A stretch of DNA of 64,000 bases. Origin: Nitrosopumilus piranensis. Its GTDB lineage: Archaea > Thermoproteota > Nitrososphaeria > Nitrososphaerales > Nitrosopumilaceae. Position 1 is the first letter of the stretch, and each line of letters opens with the position of its first letter. A program made the translations under genes and the position numbers. The stretch covers positions 434,001 through 498,000 of the forward strand of contig NZ_CP010868.1 in the NCBI RefSeq assembly GCF_000875775.1, in the 5' to 3' direction. The notes under the pieces are model-generated. The model was not told the origin of the DNA. It was given only the letters and a program-made list of their open reading frames with translations, and made no database searches. Of the stretch, positions 50,991 to 58,760 are shown in pieces.

Positions 50991-51026
50991 GATTTCCAAC
51001 AATGAAAGCCATTGATGGAAAAGGTA
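50991..51026 (+). promoter_or_regulatory. 36-nt shared element, copy b (acidic protein)
   Basis: Begins GATTTCCAACAATGAAAGCC and ends ATTGATGGAAAAGGTA. TTTCCA and TGGAAA form a dyad. The upstream 30 nt (ATATTACAAAAATA) also match copy d. A GCATTTTAATC box follows, ATG 51064 is 37 nt later. Confidence 0.75.
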
Positions 51027-51063
51027 TTCTGCATTTTAATCTCAAATTTACCATACTATACAT

Positions 51064-51303
51064 ATGAAACAAAAATCAATCACTGCACTCTTTTTAGGTG
51101 CTGTACTTGTCTTAACTATCTCAAGTGCACAAGTTGCATTTGCTGATTATGATGAATACGATGATGACGAATATGAACGAGATTATGATGATGACGATAG
51201 ATATCATGATTCTGAAGAAAGAGAACACGAATCAGAACATGAACAAGAACACGAATCAGAAAGAGATGACGATGACAAGTATGAAAAAGAAAGAAAAAGT
51301 TAG
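51064..51303 (+). CDS. Secreted acidic metal-binding peptide
   Basis: 79 residues: signal (ITALFLGAVLVLTISSAQVAFA) and a mature part made almost only of Asp, Glu, His, Tyr, Lys and Arg (DYDEYDDDEYERDYDDDDRY, HESEHEQEHESE). Without fold, it likely binds calcium, copper or other cations. Under element copy b. Confidence 0.7.
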   Translation: MKQKSITALFLGAVLVLTISSAQVAFADYDEYDDDEYERDYDDDDRYHDSEEREHESEHEQEHESERDDDDKYEKERKS

Positions 51304-51398
51304 TCAATTGGTTTAAAGACCATTTTTTATTTTTTAAAAAACAAAAGTTATTTTTATTTAATTTAATATTTTGTGGTACAAACATTAATCTCAAAAAT

Positions 51399-51434
51399 GA
51401 TTTCCACATCTGAAAGCCATCAATGGAAAATGTA
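51399..51434 (+). promoter_or_regulatory. 36-nt shared element, copy c (DsrE-like)
   Basis: Begins GATTTCCACATCTGAAAGCC and ends ATCAATGGAAAATGTA. It shares the TTTCCA/TGGAAA dyad. A TTTTTAATTAATT box follows; ATG 51473 is 38 nt later. Confidence 0.75.
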
Positions 51435-51472
51435 TGTTTGATTTTTAATTAATTTTTTATTATTAGTTTGCA

Positions 51473-52012
51473 ATGAAATCAATTCTGAAATATTCCATTT
51501 CTGGAACTGTATTGGCTACTCTTTTGGTTGTTGCAGCAATATCATTCCATGGTGGAAATTATGAGGCAGATGCCCTAATTGGTGCTCAAAGTTCTTCTGA
51601 ATTAGGACTAGAAGGTGAACGGGCACGAATGGGATTAGGCACTGGATATGATGATAGACTCTATGTTGTTCATATCACTAGTGGAGATCCTAACAGTCAA
51701 CACCAAGTACATTCATCTATGATGGGCATTCAACATGCCAAGGCATTTCAAAGTGCTGGAAAAGATGTAATAGTTTTCTTGGATGTTGATGGTGTTCGCA
51801 TTGCAGATGAAGACAGACCTACAGCCCTTACAGTTCAGCATGAAGCCCTAAAGGAATTTTTGAACAATGGTGGTAGGGTTATTGCATGTGAACATTGCAT
51901 AGGAAGCTTTGATGTAGATAATCTTCTACGTGGTGTAGAAGTTGATCCTCATCCATACATGCCTAAAATTCAAAAAATACTATCCGAAGTTGATGTAGTG
52001 TTAGATTACTAA
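51473..52012 (+). CDS. Secreted DsrE/DsrF-like sulfur-carrier protein
   Basis: 179 residues: signal (ISGTVLATLLVVAAISF) then a DsrE fold with RLYVVHITSGDPNSQHQVHS, VIVFLDVDGVRIAD, and FLNNGGRVIACEHCIGSF (Cys139 and Cys142), the site where DsrE-family proteins carry persulfide sulfur. Export of a DsrE-like protein is uncommon and places it with the anchored rhodaneses. Under element copy c. Confidence 0.8.
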   Translation: MKSILKYSISGTVLATLLVVAAISFHGGNYEADALIGAQSSSELGLEGERARMGLGTGYDDRLYVVHITSGDPNSQHQVHSSMMGIQHAKAFQSAGKDVIVFLDVDGVRIADEDRPTALTVQHEALKEFLNNGGRVIACEHCIGSFDVDNLLRGVEVDPHPYMPKIQKILSEVDVVLDY

Positions 52013-52051
52013 CATCACTTTTTTTATTTTTTAAATTCTCATACAACTGTT

Positions 52052-52207
52052 TTATTCAAAATCTAGTGAGGAACCACAATTGTCACATGATATTCCCAAT
52101 TCATTTGAAAAAATCTTTGCACTATCACAAACAAGACATTTTCTTGTAATCTTGGCATAGAATCCAATATTCTCTGAAAAATTTGTATTCTTTAATCGTA
52201 GTTTCAT
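52052..52207 (-). CDS. 51-aa zinc-ribbon protein, paralogue of 50783
   Basis: ATG 52207, TAA 52052. MKLRLKNTNFSENIGF, KCLVCDSAKIF and ISCDNCGSSLDF. Same length and cysteine positions as 50783-50938. Each of the two lies just before an element-driven gene and is transcribed away from it. Confidence 0.6.
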   Translation of the reverse strand: MKLRLKNTNFSENIGFYAKITRKCLVCDSAKIFSNELGISCDNCGSSLDFE

Positions 52208-52259
52208 GAATAGGTTATCTCATGATGATATATTACAAAAATACATAATTTCCAAAAAC

Positions 52260-52295
52260 GATTTCCACACTTGAAATTCATCATTGAAAAATGTA
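52260..52295 (+). promoter_or_regulatory. 36-nt shared element, copy d (rhodanese 2)
   Basis: Begins GATTTCCACACTTGAAATTC and ends ATTGAAAAATGTA. Upstream ATATTACAAAAATACATAAT matches copy b. A CTATTTTAATTC box follows; ATG 52333 is 37 nt later. Confidence 0.75.
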
Positions 52296-52332
52296 TCTTC
52301 TATTTTAATTCAAAATTCACATATCATTTTTC

Positions 52333-53454
52333 ATGGTAAGTCAACCATTATGGATTGCAATTGTAGTTGGAGTATTTTTTGTCGGATTGGCCTCCAGCTA
52401 TGCCATATTTTCAGCAACCTATGATCCTGTTTCTATGAAGTTTACCACACAGGAAAAATTTGACCAAATGATGGGAAATAATCCTATGATGGTACAACAT
52501 TGGAGCAGTATGTCATCTCAACACCAAAAGCAGATGGGAACCATGATGCAAAATGGAACCATGATGCAAGATCAACAAATGGGAACCATGATGCAAAGTG
52601 GTACGCATGATTCTATGAAAAAACATGAATCAATGCATGATGTGATAATGCGTGCTGTTGGTGATTCTGAAATGAAACAACCAGTTCTAGATGAAATGCA
52701 AAGACATCATGAAATTATGTTTAATTTGATTGAACAAGCAGTTGATGATCCTGAATTAAAACAACAACTGCAAGACAAAATCCAAAAATACATGGATAAA
52801 TCTACTGTAACAAACACAGACTTTGCAATCTCAGCTGATGATTTGTATGCAAAAATGCAACAAGAAGAACTCTTGTTTGTAATTGACATTCGAGATGTAG
52901 AAGATTACAACCAAGGTCACATTGAAGGATCTGCAAAGGGATCCTGTGATGATCATGCAAAAGAAAAGATTTTGCCTAAAATGCCAACATCAGTTAGTGT
53001 CGTACTAGTTGGTTATGATGGTGTCAAAGCAGCAGAAACTGCTTCAATGATGGCCAAGATGGGATTAGATGTATCATATCTTGAAGGAGGTATTGAAAGC
53101 TGGGACAAAGGATTAGTAGAAAGTAACTATGATCAGAAAGTTTCAGCAGATGCTCTTTGGAACAAACTAGACTCAAACCAAGATATCTTCTTGCTTGATG
53201 TAAGAGAGCCTGAAGAAGTTGCAGAGACTGCAATTTCATCTAGTGTAAACATTCCATTGGGCGAACTCTATGATTCAGATAGAATTTCAGAGATTCCAAA
53301 TGACAAAGAGATTGTGATTATCTGTGCTTCAGGAAATAGAGCAGTGATAGCATCATTTGCTTTGGCAAACGAAGGATATGATTATCAAATACTAGATGGT
53401 GGCATGAAAGGATGGAATTCCTACTTGGAAGAAAATAATCTTCCTAACTTCTAA
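52333..53454 (+). CDS. Membrane-anchored Met-rich double rhodanese
   Basis: 373 residues: anchor helix (LWIAIVVGVFFVGLASSYAI), then a Met/His-rich stretch (about 48-105, MMGNNPMMVQHWSSM, QMGTMMQNGTMMQ) typical of copper(I) binding, a first rhodanese-like domain without active Cys (VVLVGYDGVKAA) and a second with IICASGNRAVIA (Cys331). It is related to 49417 but with an added metal-binding module, which suggests sulfur transfer linked to copper. Under element copy d; a dispersed repeat follows. Confidence 0.85.
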   Translation: MVSQPLWIAIVVGVFFVGLASSYAIFSATYDPVSMKFTTQEKFDQMMGNNPMMVQHWSSMSSQHQKQMGTMMQNGTMMQDQQMGTMMQSGTHDSMKKHESMHDVIMRAVGDSEMKQPVLDEMQRHHEIMFNLIEQAVDDPELKQQLQDKIQKYMDKSTVTNTDFAISADDLYAKMQQEELLFVIDIRDVEDYNQGHIEGSAKGSCDDHAKEKILPKMPTSVSVVLVGYDGVKAAETASMMAKMGLDVSYLEGGIESWDKGLVESNYDQKVSADALWNKLDSNQDIFLLDVREPEEVAETAISSSVNIPLGELYDSDRISEIPNDKEIVIICASGNRAVIASFALANEGYDYQILDGGMKGWNSYLEENNLPNF

Positions 53455-53471
53455 TTTTTTTATTATTTTTA

Positions 53472-53528
53472 GTCTATTTGCGTCCATTTTTATCCCAAAA
53501 ATGGGTAGGTGAATCCCCGTAGGTCCAT
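53472..53528 (+). repeat. Dispersed two-hairpin element, copy 4
   Basis: CCATTTTT-ATCCC-AAAAATGG is a perfect 8-bp first hairpin. The second stem is partly lost (GAATCCCCGTAGGTCC). It starts 18 nt after the rhodanese 2 stop. Confidence 0.75.
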
Positions 53529-53612
53529 ATGCTATAATTATTAGTCAAAATTATGACTTTATCTCATAGTTACGTACATTTCAAAATCTTATTAATGATA
53601 ATTAGTATCTAT

Positions 53613-53876
53613 ATGTGGTTCATTTTGGTAAAAAGAAAAATTCGAACTGGTAGAGGTACAAGAATAATTGAAGTCGATGACAAAGACTCAGCTTGGGCTG
53701 GAAATGATTTCAAAAAACTCCAAGAAGAAAGAAAAAAGGCATCTTCAAACAAGTACATCACAGTAGGTCGTGGAACTGGCAAGATTAAGTTTGGTGATAT
53801 AGAAAGCACACCAGTAAAATCTACTAAAGGAATGTGGGTCAGTTCAGGACGAGGCACTGGAAAACGAAAACTCTGA
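53613..53876 (+). CDS. Basic protein with GRGTG repeats
   Basis: 87 residues from ATG 53613; TTG 53625 (MVKRKIRTGRGTRI) would give an 83-residue soluble protein and may be the true start. Three repeats: RTGRGTRIIEV, TVGRGTGKIKF and SSGRGTGKRKL. The basic Gly-Arg motifs resemble histone-tail or RNA-binding peptides. Function unknown. Confidence 0.55.
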   Translation: MWFILVKRKIRTGRGTRIIEVDDKDSAWAGNDFKKLQEERKKASSNKYITVGRGTGKIKFGDIESTPVKSTKGMWVSSGRGTGKRKL

Positions 53877-53971
53877 TAGTCGATTAAAACAATTAATGTA
53901 TGTATATTCCCTAGATGGTTTTATCTATTATTTTAAAATAAAAAATTATTTAAAAAAATTTTAGTTGTTAG

Positions 53972-54319
53972 TTACTTGAAAGAACGAACTTTTCTAACAA
54001 CTTTGTTATGATCTAGAGAAGCAGTTGTGGTAATATACAGAATATGGTTTTTTCCTGCAGGAATTACTAATCTCTTGACTTTGTCATATTCTGCAACAAC
54101 ATATTTGCATGCTCCTAGACTTCTCATCAGTTTTTTGCGTTGTTTCCAATCTTTTGCTGCAGCCTTTAATGATGCCATGCTTTGTTTCTTTGACACCAAA
54201 AGATTTACCTTCTTAGAACGTGCTGAGAACAACAAATTGCCTTTGAGATCACAGACACTCACTACTCTTACAGAAGGACTGATTTTCAAAATTTTTTCAA
54301 CAGCATCCTGAATTTCCAT
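53972..54319 (-). CDS. Roadblock/LC7-like small protein
   Basis: 115 residues: VRVVSVCDLKGNLLFSARSK, KDWKQRKKLMRSLGACKYVV, AEYDKVKRLVIPAGKNHILY. The strand-helix pattern and the EYDK(V/I)KR motif are shared with 54451-54819. Such proteins are numerous in ammonia-oxidising archaea; a role with small GTPases or signalling is inferred from the fold. Confidence 0.6.
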   Translation of the reverse strand: MEIQDAVEKILKISPSVRVVSVCDLKGNLLFSARSKKVNLLVSKKQSMASLKAAAKDWKQRKKLMRSLGACKYVVAEYDKVKRLVIPAGKNHILYITTTASLDHNKVVRKVRSFK

Positions 54320-54450
54320 AATTCTAAGAAATCTTTCTAGATGATAAGATTTTCTAAAACCATTTTAAATATTATTTTTAGTCATATTTTTAGTAAATAA
54401 CGCCTGAATTGATTTTTTTACTTTAATAATTCATAATTCATCGAATAGTA

Positions 54451-54819
54451 TTGGATTATGAAAAATTTTGTTCGCAAATTTTAGATGCTGATCCCAAAAT
54501 TAGATTTGCAACAGTATATGATGAATGGGCAGTTCGGATTGGTGGTGGTATGAGGGAAGGAGTAGAAAACTTGCTTTCAGATCATGCAGAAAAAGAACTA
54601 GTAAATCTTTCAATATTGGACTGGAAAACACGTAAAGACATGTCAAAATGGCTAGGAAAAACTATCTACACCCTTGGTGAATATGACAAAATTAAACGAT
54701 TCTCATTTTATCTTGGTGACGATCACTTACTTCTTGTAAGTTCTGAAAAAGATGGTGATACCAATACTATAGTTGATGAGGTTATACGACTTTACTACGA
54801 AAATCAAAACAAAAATTGA
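54451..54819 (+). CDS. Roadblock/LC7-like small protein, paralogue
   Basis: 122 residues from TTG: IRFATVYDEWAVRIGGGMRE, SILDWKTRKDMSKWLGKTIY and LGEYDKIKRFSFYLGDDHLL. It is a divergently transcribed paralogue of 53972-54319, sharing the W-x-x-RK and EYDK-x-KR positions. Convergent with the membrane protein at 54821. Confidence 0.6.
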   Translation: MDYEKFCSQILDADPKIRFATVYDEWAVRIGGGMREGVENLLSDHAEKELVNLSILDWKTRKDMSKWLGKTIYTLGEYDKIKRFSFYLGDDHLLLVSSEKDGDTNTIVDEVIRLYYENQNKN

Positions 54820-54820
54820 T

Positions 54821-55336
54821 TCATCCTATTTTACAACAACTTTTACTTTGTAGGCCTCTAGATATCCAATAAATAGAGAAAATTAATACTCCTACTGAAA
54901 CAAATTTCAATTCTAATCCTTGCATTGGAAATAATGATAATCCTCCAATTGCGCCTAAAATTACTGCAAGTGGAGCAGTGCATGCAGGGCATCCTGGAGT
55001 AAATGCAGCAAATGCTCCTCCTAAAACTGCTGATGAATTTGATTTAACCGAATTCATCATTTTCATTCTTTTCATTTTAAAGGCCATCATTGCAAAATTG
55101 ATTCCAGCTAATGCTGATATTGTAATTGTTAATCCTATTGATGTTACAATATATGATGGAGCTAATTCTATTGCTATATCAAAATGAGTAGGTAGCAATG
55201 ACATTGTTAAAAAATAATAGATTATTCCTAACCCTACACCGCTAACTATTGCAATTGTAGCATATCTTTTCATACCTAGAACATTTTGTATTAGTTGTAA
55301 TTTACTTACCAAACATGATGATTTACAACTCATCAT
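54821..55336 (-). CDS. Membrane protein with CPACTAP cysteine motif
   Basis: 171 residues (ATG 55273, MKRYATIA, is an alternative start). Four helices. PGCPACTAPLAVILGAIGGL places a CxxC at the start of a helix, and further cysteines lie at both ends (MMSCKSSC, KSCCKIG). A thiol-redox or metal role in the membrane is plausible; it is close to the sulfur genes. Family not certain. Confidence 0.6.
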   Translation of the reverse strand: MMSCKSSCLVSKLQLIQNVLGMKRYATIAIVSGVGLGIIYYFLTMSLLPTHFDIAIELAPSYIVTSIGLTITISALAGINFAMMAFKMKRMKMMNSVKSNSSAVLGGAFAAFTPGCPACTAPLAVILGAIGGLSLFPMQGLELKFVSVGVLIFSIYWISRGLQSKSCCKIG

Positions 55337-55393
55337 ATTTTAACTGTATTTTAATAATCAAAGATTTTTAGCCTAAAACAATCTAGAACAATT

Positions 55394-55645
55394 ATGACTG
55401 AATTTTCATCTGAAGAAAAAACAATCTTGGTTCAATATGGGATTAAAAAATATGAAGATGAAGCAACTGTGCTTGAAAAATTGAAAACCATACTTTCAGA
55501 AAAAGATATTCAACGAAATATTGATACTTTGATTGGAACTCAAAAAGTTCGACGTATAGGCCCTGAAATTCTTCAAAATAATGAGAGCCACACTGAATTA
55601 CCAGAATTGCCAGATAATCTTAAACCTATAATTGATAATTTGTAA
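55394..55645 (+). CDS. Small helical unknown protein
   Basis: 83 residues, soluble, helical: SSEEKTILVQYGIKKYEDEA, VLEKLKTILSEKDIQRNID. The pattern looks like a small winged-helix without clear recognition helix. Single gene, 39 nt before the next gene. Function unknown. Confidence 0.5.
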   Translation: MTEFSSEEKTILVQYGIKKYEDEATVLEKLKTILSEKDIQRNIDTLIGTQKVRRIGPEILQNNESHTELPELPDNLKPIIDNL

Positions 55646-55683
55646 AGTAAAAATCTTAAATTAAGCTCTGATGAGATTTTCAT

Positions 55684-56133
55684 ATGAATTACACTCTTTT
55701 ATTCTCAGGTATTTTTGCAGTTGTCCTCATATCCCTATCTGTAGATTCTATTTTTGCACATCCACATTATGGTCAAATAATGATTAATGGTCATACACAT
55801 GAACCTCAAACAGAAATTATTCCATTAAGTGGAACTCTGGGACTTGAAAAGTCAACAATTCTTTTTCATGCATCTGAAGATAATGTTTTGCCATGGGCAT
55901 TTGTAGAAGGAAAAATTGCAAATCATGTTGAAGGCTATCCTGTCATAATTCAGATTTTTCAAAATAATGATGCAGTACATTTTGCTCAGACTGATGTGAC
56001 AGAAAATGGACAATATGAATACAAATTCAGAGTGTTGCATTCTGAAAATGGAGAAATAAAGAAGATTTTTGATGGAGACTATTCAGTAAATATATTCAAA
56101 GTAGTATATCTAAATCAAGAAAATTTTATTTAG
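55684..56133 (+). CDS. Secreted small beta protein
   Basis: 149 residues: signal (LLFSGIFAVVLISLSVDSIFA) before HPHYGQIMINGHTHEPQ, a His-rich mature start that could bind copper. An Ig-like beta domain follows (VEGYPVIIQIFQNNDAVHFA, ENGQYEYKFRV). It overlaps the radical SAM gene by 4 nt tail to tail. Confidence 0.6.
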   Translation: MNYTLLFSGIFAVVLISLSVDSIFAHPHYGQIMINGHTHEPQTEIIPLSGTLGLEKSTILFHASEDNVLPWAFVEGKIANHVEGYPVIIQIFQNNDAVHFAQTDVTENGQYEYKFRVLHSENGEIKKIFDGDYSVNIFKVVYLNQENFI

Positions 56134-57011
56134 AATCCTCTTAGTCCTTGAGGACGCATAATTTCTGGATGTTGCTTCATCCACTCTATCTTATCTAGCA
56201 TTGATTGCTTGTCTTGAGGGAAAGTCCCCTTGATAGTATATGCATTTGAGCCATGGTTTGCTCTAAACACAATCTCATCTTTAGTATTAATTTGGTTGAT
56301 TAAATCATGTAATTCTTCTAATGATTCATCATCATCAATTCTAACAAACTCCCCTCCAAACTTGTCAAGAAATTCTTGTTTAATTCCATTTTCTAAATAA
56401 AGAGTTAATGCTCCTACGTAATGTGGAGAGCAAGCACTAATCACTTCTGCAGTTCCTTTGATGTGCTCTTTTGAATATTTTCTACCACCCAATCCCAAAA
56501 TCACCATACATGACATTACGTATCCAGCTTCTTTTGCCTTGTTGACTGACTTTATGATAGTTTTTGCAATTGCGCCCTTTGTTACTTTTTTTAGGACAAT
56601 ATCTGAACCACTCTCGATTCCTAAATAAAACATGTCAAGACCCGCCTCATTCATTTTCTTTAGCTCCTCTGATGTTTTCTTTAGAATGTTCATGGGCATT
56701 GCATAGCAAGAAATTCGTTCAATGTTTGAAAATTTTTCTCTAATGTACTTTACAATCTTTATCATATATTCTGAATCAAGATTTAATGCATCTCCATCTG
56801 CTAGAAAAACTCTTCTAGTTTCTGGTAAATATTTTGCCATCATGTCAATTTCTGATTTTACTTCTTCCCATGGTCTTTCTGAATATTCTTTTGATCTGTA
56901 CATATCACAAAAAGAACATTCGTTAAATGAGCAACCCAATGTTACTTGAAAAATTAATGATCTTGCTTCAGAAGGTGGTCTATACAGAGGTGCATCGTAA
57001 TTTAACATCAT
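56130..57011 (-). CDS. Radical SAM protein
   Basis: 293 residues. The 4Fe-4S motif CSFNECSFCDMY has CX4CX2C spacing rather than the common CX3CX2C; this spacing occurs in a subset of radical SAM enzymes. FLADGDALNLDSEYMIKIVK, FYLGIESGSDIVLKKVTKG and VMSCMVILGLGG are the barrel motifs of the Elp3/HemN-like group. No extra cluster domain. Substrate unknown. Confidence 0.82.
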   Translation of the reverse strand: MMLNYDAPLYRPPSEARSLIFQVTLGCSFNECSFCDMYRSKEYSERPWEEVKSEIDMMAKYLPETRRVFLADGDALNLDSEYMIKIVKYIREKFSNIERISCYAMPMNILKKTSEELKKMNEAGLDMFYLGIESGSDIVLKKVTKGAIAKTIIKSVNKAKEAGYVMSCMVILGLGGRKYSKEHIKGTAEVISACSPHYVGALTLYLENGIKQEFLDKFGGEFVRIDDDESLEELHDLINQINTKDEIVFRANHGSNAYTIKGTFPQDKQSMLDKIEWMKQHPEIMRPQGLRGF

Positions 57012-57029
57012 TTTTTATTTCAGTATTTT

Positions 57030-57413
57030 TTGGCTGATATGTTTTTTATACTTTCATTATTTATGCACAAAATACCTTTTAGTGGTAGGCAAGAAGATTT
57101 TGCATTAATAATGGTAAATGATCCTGATGCAAAAAGACTACTCTGGTTCATTTTTGCTGGCTCACGAGGTGGGTTAAACAGATTAAAAATTATTTCAAAA
57201 TTAAAAGAAAATCCATTAAACACTAACCAATTAGCAAATGAGTTAGGTCTTGATTATAAGGCAATTCAACATCACATTAAGGTACTTGAAAAAAATAATT
57301 TGATAACAAAGGCAGGCGAAAAATACGGTGTTATGTTTTTCATCTCAACTTTTCTAGAAGTAAATATGGAGACATTTGAAGAAATTGAAGGAAAATTGGA
57401 TAAAAGTAAATAA
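57030..57413 (+). CDS. Winged-helix transcription regulator
   Basis: 127 residues from TTG 57030; ATG 57111 (MVNDPDAKRLLWFIFAGSRG) may be the true start as the earlier part is hydrophobic and poorly conserved in pattern. LKIISKLKENPLNTNQLANE, LGLDYKAIQHHIKVLEKNNL is an ArsR-like winged helix. Followed 25 nt later by a small membrane protein, the same pairing as at 41267/41651. Confidence 0.75.
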   Translation: MADMFFILSLFMHKIPFSGRQEDFALIMVNDPDAKRLLWFIFAGSRGGLNRLKIISKLKENPLNTNQLANELGLDYKAIQHHIKVLEKNNLITKAGEKYGVMFFISTFLEVNMETFEEIEGKLDKSK

Positions 57414-57438
57414 AAGCTCAAGAGGTGTCTCTCTCTAA

Positions 57439-57723
57439 ATGGAGCCTACATCTCTGATTTTGTCAATTGTTTCAATTATCAATATGGGAATCTTGGGAAT
57501 TTTGATTGTCATATTTGGAAAAATGTATGGAAAAACAAGAGCACAACTTCCACTTGGAATGATTGTTGTTGCAGCTATGCTATTCTTACATAATGTAATT
57601 GGAGCTATGGCTTATTTTTCTATGGAACAAATTTTCTCACACGATATATTCCCATATATGTTGGGAGTTGGTGTTGCAGAGCTTGTAGGATTAATAATAT
57701 TCTTAAAAATTACTTTGGACTAA
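57439..57723 (+). CDS. Three-helix membrane protein paired with regulator
   Basis: 94 residues with helices at about 5-26, 37-58 and 68-92, and a His/Met loop (SMEQIFSHDIF). It probably works with the wHTH regulator upstream. No family recognised. Confidence 0.6.
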   Translation: MEPTSLILSIVSIINMGILGILIVIFGKMYGKTRAQLPLGMIVVAAMLFLHNVIGAMAYFSMEQIFSHDIFPYMLGVGVAELVGLIIFLKITLD

Positions 57724-57758
57724 TCTTAGTTTAATTGTAACAAGGCCAGCCAAAATAT

Positions 57759-58202
57759 ATGTTGCAAGAATATCTAAAACTAAATAAAAATATTCTAATT
57801 GCATTTGCAGCATCAATTATAATTTCTGCAATCATTGCTCAAATTTTATCTGATCAAGTTGATTATCTAAACACAACATATACTACAATTGCTGATTATG
57901 CCATTTACTTTTCTGTATTTAGTGGGTTGTTTTATCTTAACAATCGTAAGAAATATCGTCTAAAATCAGGTAAGACTGATACAGTAAAACTAAAACATGA
58001 TCTTAAAAAATTAGTTACCTCTCTTGGAATTGCAGAAATTGTTTATACTATAGTTAGATGGGTCCTACAGTATTATTTTCTAGTAATAAATTATGATCCA
58101 TATTTAGCATCAATTGCATCGCAAGGAATATCTACAATCATTTACATGATAGTAGTTAATCTAAGTGTAAAGATAACGAGGTTGTATAAAGATGGGAATT
58201 AG
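57759..58202 (+). CDS. Membrane protein, four helices
   Basis: 147 residues: helices at about 12-28, 45-60, 85-105 and 120-140, with a basic loop (NNRKKYRLKSGKTDTVKLKH). The size and layout are like GtrA-type proteins, but the match is weak. It overlaps the RNase H gene by 11 nt. Confidence 0.55.
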   Translation: MLQEYLKLNKNILIAFAASIIISAIIAQILSDQVDYLNTTYTTIADYAIYFSVFSGLFYLNNRKKYRLKSGKTDTVKLKHDLKKLVTSLGIAEIVYTIVRWVLQYYFLVINYDPYLASIASQGISTIIYMIVVNLSVKITRLYKDGN

Positions 58203-58548
58203 TGTTTATGTTGATGGTTCAGGAGGCCCTAATGGTGGATATGGTTTCTTTGTAAAAGAAACTGGAGAATCATTTTATGAAAAAAAATCTGAAATTACTA
58301 ACAATCAGGCTGAATATTTAGCAATAATTTCTGCATTAAACAAGTTTGTTGATTCTGAAGAAGAAATCACAATTTTTAGTGATTCTAAAAATACTGTTAA
58401 TCAGTTAAATCATGAATTTGCAATAAACAATGAACAACTACGTGATTTGGCAAGAGAAGCTTGGAGCATAATTGGGAAAATTTCAAATTTGTCAATTGTT
58501 TGGGTTCCTAGAAAAGAGAATTTGGCAGGAAAGATGCTGGGTAGCTAA
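58192..58548 (+). CDS. rnhA: RNase H type 1 (archaeal)
   Basis: 118 residues, cleaving RNA of RNA-DNA hybrids. ISVYVDGSGGPNGGYGFFV (first Asp), ITNNQAEYLAIISALN (Glu) and ITIFSDSKNTVNQL (second Asp) are intact. At the last catalytic position the expected Asp of an AD-x-L motif is Gly in ENLAGKMLGS, and the protein ends there. Activity may be altered or this may be the normal form in its branch. Confidence 0.8.
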   Translation: MGISVYVDGSGGPNGGYGFFVKETGESFYEKKSEITNNQAEYLAIISALNKFVDSEEEITIFSDSKNTVNQLNHEFAINNEQLRDLAREAWSIIGKISNLSIVWVPRKENLAGKMLGS

Positions 58549-58760
58549 TTACTGAGATTAAGATAATTATTCCAAAAACAATTACACCATAATGTTTGTA
58601 GAAGAAGACGGCAAAGTGTTTCTGAAAAAGAGCACAGACATGTCTTAAGTTTCTGACATCGTATTTTTACTGACTATTTTCTAGTTCAAACTGATTTGAT
58701 TCATGCTTATCTTATGATATTATGCAAACAACAAAATTACCATTATTTTGAGAATCCGTA

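Noticed and set aside
51116-51409. Minus-strand 97-aa His-rich ORF
   Set aside because: Antisense image of the Asp/Glu codons of the acidic peptide at 51064; no independent evidence.
58590-58646. 18-codon ORF (MFVEEDGKVFLKKSTDMS)
   Set aside because: Too short, without ribosome site or neighbour overlap; kept only as a note in the intergenic description.
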